Below, piece after piece: positions 57,781-64,000 of a stretch of 64,000 nt of DNA. Origin of the DNA: Helicostylum pulchrum (lineage: Eukaryota; Mucoromycota; Mucoromycetes; Mucorales; Mucoraceae). The stretch is taken from the NCBI GenBank assembly GCA_025677825.1, contig JAIXMO010000004.1:124001-188000 (forward strand), given 5' to 3'. Within the stretch, counting starts at the first letter, position 1. Each line of letters starts with the position of its first letter. Made by a program: the position numbers and the translations under genes. The notes below the pieces were generated by a model. That model was given only the letters and a program-made list of their open reading frames with translations, had not been told where the DNA came from and made no database searches.

Positions 57781-60700
57781 ATGTTTACATCAACCGATTC
57801 CTCCAGGAAGAAGTTCATAGAGACGACAAGGCTAGAACGAGAGAAGCGAGAAAATGAACGAAAAGAAAAAGAAGGGATGGCAAAGAAAGTTGCAGCTGCC
57901 AAGGTGATTCAAACCTGGTGGAAAAGAAGAGAACGAAACAAGCTGTGTCGAATGCAAAGCTGGAACTGGTGGGAAGAACAACGTAAAGCAGAATTTGATA
58001 CTATTGACTTCTTACAGTTTCTTGGATTCTATTGTTTCTTAACTGGACAAACACCAGACAGCAATCGATTAAAAATTGTAGTCAAATATTTAACCGCCAA
58101 CAAATTTGGTCAGAACAAGATACCGTATTTCACATTATTGATCGATATGAGGTACATGACCAGAGCAAGAAAGTATTTAGAAGCGATTATTATGCAATGT
58201 ATTCAAACCACAACAAATTCAAACGATTTGACTTTGTTTGGGCCTGAATTGACTTTTTTGTTGCAATATTTAAATCCGAAAACCTATCAAACTAAGCATG
58301 TTATTGACCCATATCATCTTATTGATATACCCGACAAGATTTTATCTAGTTTTGGTCAATCCATCTTAAAAACAACACTATGTCAGTTTAGTTTACGTCC
58401 TGCGTTTATTCTTTGTGTACAAGAAATCGTTAAATTAGAAGATCGTTCCACAAAGGATGTAGCTCGTATTAAAGCAATGAAGTTATGGTTAACTACAATG
58501 ACAAGATTGACCTTATTTCCTATTGAACATGCAGAAGCCTCTTCTGATGCTTTAGATATTGTAACTGCCGCACAATTCTTGTGGAAAAATACATTGGCTG
58601 TACCTTACATCACTTGCCTTATTAGTAAAATGATGGTAGATAGACTTCGTCCTTGGACTCTGAATACGATGCCTTTATTATTACAACAGACAGATATGAT
58701 ATCAACGGATTTAAGCGGTAATGGGTTTTTATTTCTATTGGCCAACTTGGTTGAATTATCAAAATCAGATAAACTAGTAGAATTAACAGCTTCATTTATT
58801 GTATACATTGAACCTTACTTTTCTGATAGACAAACACCCATTTTCCCTCATTACCACCCTATCTTTAAATGGTCAAAAGCAGCCTGGGGAAATACACTAC
58901 CACCTATTGTATTCGATAAAGCAATGAAACAAATGGAATACATTTGGTCAAGGTCATTTATGGATGAAATATTTGCAGATATTATTTCGTTTGAACAGAA
59001 ATCAACTGGAAAAAAGTTATTTAAATCAAGTGGTGGTGATATCGCTTTATTTTCTATGCATGTAGAATCTATCTTTTCGTTATATATACAGTTGACAAAT
59101 TTATTTAAAGCGCATCGCAAGGTCATTTTTTATCGTATTGCTTTTACAACTCAATTGATGCCTCAACTTTGGAAATTGATGAATCAATTTGGCCCAAAAG
59201 GAAATATGATAATTTATTTGGAAGCTGCTAAGCAAAAGGATATAAACAAGGAGCCTCTTGTTCAAATACTTAAAGTATTTTGTGAAGCATGTTCTATTGT
59301 TTTCTTGTAAGTTCCCCCCGAAGCATGTATACATTTTTTTAAAGAAAAATACGCTTACATATCTCGTTAGAACGTTAGACGATGTGGATATATTCACTCG
59401 TCAAAAACCTTTCTCGCCAACCGATTTAATTCAAATAAGTTCATTTTTAAACAACTTTTATTTCTTATTGATTAAACAACAAACCGATATACCAACAGAG
59501 ATTCCACCTTCTGCCGATTCATTTAGGTCAGCTAGAAGACTCTTACTACAAATTTACGATTTAGACCTGCATCATCCATTTTGTCCACCTAATCATTGGT
59601 TATTGATTTCAATGTCCAAAGGTATGAAGTCATTCTTCTCTTCCATTTTTAGCGAATCCGGTAACAACAACACTACTTCTTCTGCCTCTTTGTTTTTATC
59701 CAATTTAAGACAAGGTGATCCAGTACCGCTGCGTATCTTGCAATTAATGCCTCATACGGTATCATTTGATATGCGTCTCAAAATATTTCGTGACTGGATT
59801 GCTCTAGATAAATCAATTATAATTACTAAAAATAACGGCAAGATTGTCACAGTAAGGCGTGGTCAGGTGTTGGAAGATGGATTTCATGCATTGTCTGGCA
59901 TATCTCCATCCGCCTGGAAAGGAACAGTTCGTGTTTCTTTTGTTAATGAGTTCGGTATAAATGAAGCTGGTATTGATCAAGGAGGACCCTTCAAAGGTAT
60001 ACGCTTATGGTTCCTTATTGGTATATATTATCCTAACTTATAAATGTATACATAGACTTTATCACCATGCTTATTAACGAAGCATTTGAACCAAACTATG
60101 GTCTCTTTTCTTCTACAAAATTAAACAGTTTTTATCCTAGCGCAACTTCAAGTGTGCATGGACGTAACCACATTCAAATTTTCGAGTTTATTGGAAAGGT
60201 AACATACTAGCTTAAAAAAAGAGTTTCTCCGTTTTTGATTTACATGTGTAACGATCACGTATTTATTTTAATGCAGGTTATTGGAAAAGCGCTATACGAA
60301 GGAATTTTATTAGATGTTAAATTTGCAGGATTTTTATTAGCTAGATTATTAGGACGTAATGTATTTCTAGAGGAATTAAAAGAATTAGATGCCGAAGTAT
60401 GGAAAAATTTGACCTTTATTAAACACTATGAAGGTGATGTCGAAGATTTAGGGTTATCATTTGAAGCGGATGAGAATATTTTTGGTAAAATAGAATCTCA
60501 CGAGTTAAAATATGTAAGATTTATACTTTAATCCTCTCCAAATGAGGCCTAGTAGTTAATAACATTTATCATTATATGTTTTTTAAAAAAAAGAGAGGAA
60601 AAAATACTTCAGTAACAAATAGCAACAAGGTTGAATACGTTTACTTGATGGCAGATTATAAATTAAATCAACGTGCTAAAGAACAAACTAAAGCGTTTAT

Positions 60701-61457
60701 TCATGGCTTTAGAACAGTTATTTCAGAAAGCTGGATTAAATTATTCTCTCCTCCTGAGCTGCAACGTGTATTATCTGGTGAAGACACTGATTTTGGTACG
60801 TCAAGTTCTTTTTTTAGCATATTTTTTTATAATTTGTGTCTAATTAGTTCAAATACAGATATATCAGATTTACGTAGGCACACAGAGTACCAAGATGGTT
60901 ATTTTGATCTTCATCCTGTGATTCGACTTCTGTGGCAAATAGTTGGTGAATTTTCATCTACTGAAAAACGAGCATTTTTAAAGTTTACTACTGGTTGTCC
61001 TAAACCACCTCTTGGTGGATTTGAGTACTTGCAACCGCCGTTTACAATAAGAATGGTTTCAACAGATGCTACTGAAGGTCCCAAGTTGGTAAAATCGTTT
61101 TTCAAGTTAAATACAAATCGATCTGGTAGGCTACCTTCCAGTTCCACATGGTAAGCTTTTTTTTTTGTTCATGGGAAAATTTTTTTTTTTGTACTTTGTA
61201 CTCTGTGAACCTAAACCTATTTCTCGTTAGCTTTAATTTGTTAAAGTTACCAGGTAAATGACTTTTATAGAGTTTTGTTTTGTTTCGTTTATTTAAAAAT
61301 GTTAATTTTGTATTAAATATGTTAGCTTATACCAAGAAATCTCTTTTAAAAGAAAAGCTGTTATATGGTAAAAAAAAAAACTTACGTTAATTTTCTTATC
61401 TTTCTTAACTCTTTTATTTTAGCAATTAATTCTAATACTGGATTTGAGCTAAGCTAG
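57781..61457 (+). CDS. HUL5: HECT-type E3 ubiquitin ligase, Hul5/UBE3C-like
   Basis: Nine exons: 57781-59306, 59371-59996, 60056-60198, 60277-60513, 60594-60795, 60859-61150, 61231-61253, 61326-61367 and 61423-61457; 3126 nt, 1041 residues. The N-terminus is basic and coiled with an IQ-like motif (AAKVIQTWWKRRERNKL), as in UBE3B/UBE3C/Hul5. The HECT domain starts around WKGTVRVSFVNEFG and shows EAGIDQGGPFKDFITML, GKALYEGILLDVKF, LTFIKHYEGDVEDLGLSFEA, YRLN-like YKLNQRAKEQ, TTGCPKPPLGGFEYL and RLPSSSTCFNLLKLP. The catalytic Cys is residue 1009, 33 from the end, and its codon is split TG|C by the intron at 61151-61230. Hul5/UBE3C is a proteasome-associated ligase that extends ubiquitin chains. 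WW or C2 domains are absent, which excludes Rsp5. Confidence 0.92.
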
Positions 61458-62146
61458 TTTTCAATTAAAAAAAAACTGTAACACAACCCTTTTATTGTGT
61501 AATGCTATTGTTTTCAAATTAGCTTCAGTTGAACAATTCTCAGCCCAACATGACTACAAATTATCTTTCATTTGAACATGTAGTTTTCTTGCAAAGAAGA
61601 AACCAAAAATATCATTAGTGCCAATCGTGATTTAAGTAACTACGGCGCGCGAATGAATCATTCATCACATAGTCCCCTTTTTTTTGTCCTGCTATTTTGA
61701 GCAATAGGTCAGCGCCATTTTTTTTTTCTAACACGGAAATATTTACTATTGTAATTTCTTGACCCATCGTCATGAGCAGAATAATGTGATTTCGAGAATA
61801 AGAAATATTATAAAACCTGTAATAATTTAGGTAAACTGTCAGGTATTTGTACAAGAAACATCTTTTGGCTCACCTCCATAGCCTTAATGCAGACAAGGCT
61901 TGTACGACAAGTTTTGATTTACAATATTCACTCTAGAAAGTACTGTATAAGGTGATTTTTTTTTTATTTAGTAGCTGCCAACTGTTCAACAGCTGACATA
62001 AAGTGGAACCAACGCATTCTCCCCACTCATTTATATATTTAGTTTAAGAAACAAACGCGTAGTTTAATTTTATGGTATTTATTAGGTATTATGTAGAGGA
62101 GATATATATTATTAATTATTGCTTGACAAAAAAAAGACGTACGATA
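61458..62146. other. Intergenic
   Basis: 689 bp, AT-rich, between the 3' ends of the HECT gene and the next minus-strand ORF. No RNA gene or repeat noted. Confidence 0.5.
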
Positions 62147-62389
62147 TTAGACAGAATCATTCTGTTGTGAAGCGATTACTTGCTCTTTAAACATATGATC
62201 TTCTTCAAAGAAGGACCTGCGGCTACCTGGGCTCACTCGGGATAGCAATAGTTGAGTGATATAGTAGCGTCTTACTATATCAGGGCTTTGTAAAGGTCGT
62301 TGCTGTATATTTTCAAAGTCTAGTACATTGATTCTTTCATCGATATCTTCTTCCTCTTGGTGTTGAAAAGTAAAGTAGTCTGTTTGCAT
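62147..62389 (-). CDS. Unknown 80-residue acidic protein
   Basis: Single-exon frame: MQTDYFTFQHQEEEDIDERI, then NVLDFENIQQRPLQSPDIV, RRYYITQLLLSRVSPGSR and FFEEDHMFKEQVIASQQ. Balanced, protein-like composition in an AT-rich background suggests a genuine gene. No membrane segment or signal. An in-frame Met 12 codons upstream (62425) would add MIPSFLSLKTIK; I chose the inner one because the extension lies in low-complexity leader-like sequence. Family not recognised; a small subunit of a larger complex would be typical for this size, but that is a guess. Confidence 0.5.
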   Translation of the reverse strand: MQTDYFTFQHQEEEDIDERINVLDFENIQQRPLQSPDIVRRYYITQLLLSRVSPGSRRSFFEEDHMFKEQVIASQQNDSV

Positions 62390-62425
62390 TTTAATTGTTT
62401 TTAATGATAAAAAAGAAGGGATCAA

Positions 62426-64000
62426 GTGGGAATTTATTTTTCATTTCTTTTTATAGGGCTCTGATTATGTAAAAATAAAAGGTAACGTGATGAAGGCTAC
62501 ATCACATTATAATTTTTTAGAGCGTGTACCCTTAATTCTTCGTTTAGAGCTTTATTTTGACCTGTTTTTTGTTCCAAAATACGCAACTATATTTTCTTAA
62601 ATACATATTTATTATTTATTTGTTTACTTTATGCAACCCTATTTTTTTATGTGTGTATATTGCTGAAACGAATTCAAATACGTAACTCAAGCCTTTTTTT
62701 TTAAAAAAAAGAAAGAAGTTAGAACCATATTGACAGCGGAACACCAGATTAATGCATGTTTTATATTATTAGCGTGCTTTCTTTTAAGGAACGACTCAAA
62801 AATAAAGTTAATATAAAACCTGGCCTTTTTTTTATTTATTTTTTTAAAAAAAAAAGCTATTACATATCTTATTTAATTTCGGTTTGTAAAAGAAAATACA
62901 CTTACAATTTTATATTATGTAATCAGAACCCATCATAACTATACTTGCAGCATTTAAGAATCGATAGAAATGTAACACCGAGAAGGCCGAAAGCTCCTCT
63001 GTCGTGAGTTTTTCACCTGTAAATTAATTAGAAATCTATCAACTCTTTCATCGTGGTTACGCTCCTCCCCTCGAAATGCTTAGAATCGGGGTCCTATTAT
63101 TATTGTTGTTTAAGAATTAAGCTCTATTTAGGATGCAATACAAACAAATAAAAAAATAAATATTATGTAATGGAATCCGCTCGAGGAGAGAAAAATTTAT
63201 AACGTGGTGCGGAATAGAACAATAAGAGCCCTGTTACTTTTTTTTAAACTTCCGTTGCTTGACGGAAAAAAAGGGTTTTAAAAAAGATATTATTGGTTTC
63301 TAATAAACTATGCTTTTCAGGCTTTTTTGTTTTTTAAAAAAAAACTCGACACATTTATTCGTGCACTCTTTCTTTATTTTCTTTTGCAAAAAAAACTCTT
63401 GATATTACCTTTGTCTTAATAAGCTACCGGAAAAGCAATAGGGCGTACATCTTGTTTTGAGATCGATATAGCTTGATTAGTCTAGAAGGTACCGAATTTA
63501 CATCTTGAGGTATACGCTTCGTAGTACCGAATTTACATCTTGAGGTATACGCTTCGTAGTACCTAATTTACTTTTTTAAAAACGAAACGCAAAGGACATT
63601 ACACGTTTTTATAAATCCACCGGCAACATTTACTTATCAGATATTTTAACAGAAGGTAAATCAAATATATTTTGTTCTTGTACTCGATTATTTTACACTG
63701 ATTTGATTCTAAAGGACCCTTTTGCAAGCAATTCTATTGGGGGGAGAAATAAACCAAATGTATCGAGTATTGTAACTATTTGATTGGTCAAGTTAACTTT
63801 TTTAGAATCTAAAGTATAGTACTCCCTTTTGCCGTCGTGTCACACAGTTCAGGAAACTAGTATCACATTTAAAATAAATAAAGCTTTTCTTTGGCCTTTT
63901 CTTTTTAGCTAAAACTCTCTTGGTAATGAATGGTTTATATTTTGAGGTATAGATTATTTTTTATTTTTAAAAGCGACATTTTTTGACTTAAACACTATTT
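62426..64000. other. Right-edge intergenic region
   Basis: About 1.6 kb. A minus-strand segment (about 62937-63020) reads GEKLTTEELSAFSVLHFYRF after a possible acceptor but has no upstream continuation, so it may be a relic or a terminal exon of something I could not join. A 35-bp tandem repeat is at 63489-63571. No other gene seen. Confidence 0.4.
63489..63571 (+). repeat. 35-bp direct tandem repeat (2 full copies plus a partial third)
   Basis: The unit starts GTACCGAATTTACATCTTGA and ends CGCTTCGTA. Copies begin at 63489 and 63524 and are identical; a third partial copy begins at 63559 (GTACCTAATTTAC, one change). A weaker echo (TTTGAGGTATA) occurs near 63938. Confidence 0.9.

Overview
This window is nuclear DNA from a fungus, most likely an early-diverging Mucoromycota (Mucorales-type) species. 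The evidence is AT-rich intergenic DNA full of A/T homopolymers, many short (45-200 nt) GT-AG introns in almost every gene, a class IV (CHS3-like) chitin synthase without a myosin head, a fungal plasma-membrane H+-ATPase, a carotenoid-cleavage-dioxygenase paralog and a perilipin-type lipid-droplet protein. I place the organism by gene content and did no database search, so the genus is open. Nearly all genes are multi-exon. I joined exons by hand and required the reading frame to close; the exon coordinates are in the evidence fields.

Layout. 1-7.3 kb: a rhomboid protease (minus, running off the left edge), a degenerate carotenoid dioxygenase (minus) and a 720-residue low-complexity protein (plus). 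7.3-13.7 kb: a gene-poor stretch with one secreted GH17 glucanase/transglucosidase. 13.7-20.3 kb: a compact housekeeping block with kinetochore SPC25 (minus), ribosomal protein eL18 (plus), a SET/NAP histone chaperone (minus), TOM70 (minus) and VPS55 (plus). 22.4-31.7 kb: class IV chitin synthase, a YEATS-domain chromatin reader and PMA1, all plus. 33.5-36.9 kb: perilipin-like protein and ATP synthase gamma. 36.9-40.7 kb: repeat-rich, no certain gene. 40.7-45.5 kb: a RUS (DUF647) membrane protein, a pseudogene, a short-chain dehydrogenase and an unknown protein. 45.8-52.4 kb: a secreted Trp/Pro-repeat peptide (minus), phosphopantetheine adenylyltransferase (plus) overlapping a Golgi-type sulfotransferase (minus), a PPxY membrane protein (plus), signal peptidase subunit SPC1 (minus) and a 48-residue ORF (minus). 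52.8-61.5 kb: ESCRT-III VPS2 (plus), NEO1-type P4-ATPase (minus) and a HUL5/UBE3C-type HECT ligase (plus). The last 2.5 kb holds a small unknown ORF and a 35-bp tandem repeat.

Functional themes. There is no operon-like pathway cluster. Several genes serve the endomembrane system and cell surface: VPS55, VPS2, NEO1, SPC1, the sulfotransferase, chitin synthase, GH17 and PMA1. Short divergent intergenic regions (TOM70/VPS55 184 bp, NEO1/HUL5 192 bp, SPC25/eL18 267 bp) are probably shared promoters.

Most notable observations: (1) the VPS55 frame closes only if a single-nucleotide exon at 19437 is included; (2) a carotenoid oxygenase has lost three of its four iron-binding histidines; (3) a short secreted protein is built of Trp-Arg-Pro/Pro repeats; (4) two genes have a coding first exon that is only the ATG; (5) a repeat family near 37.5 and 40.1 kb shows unit expansion.
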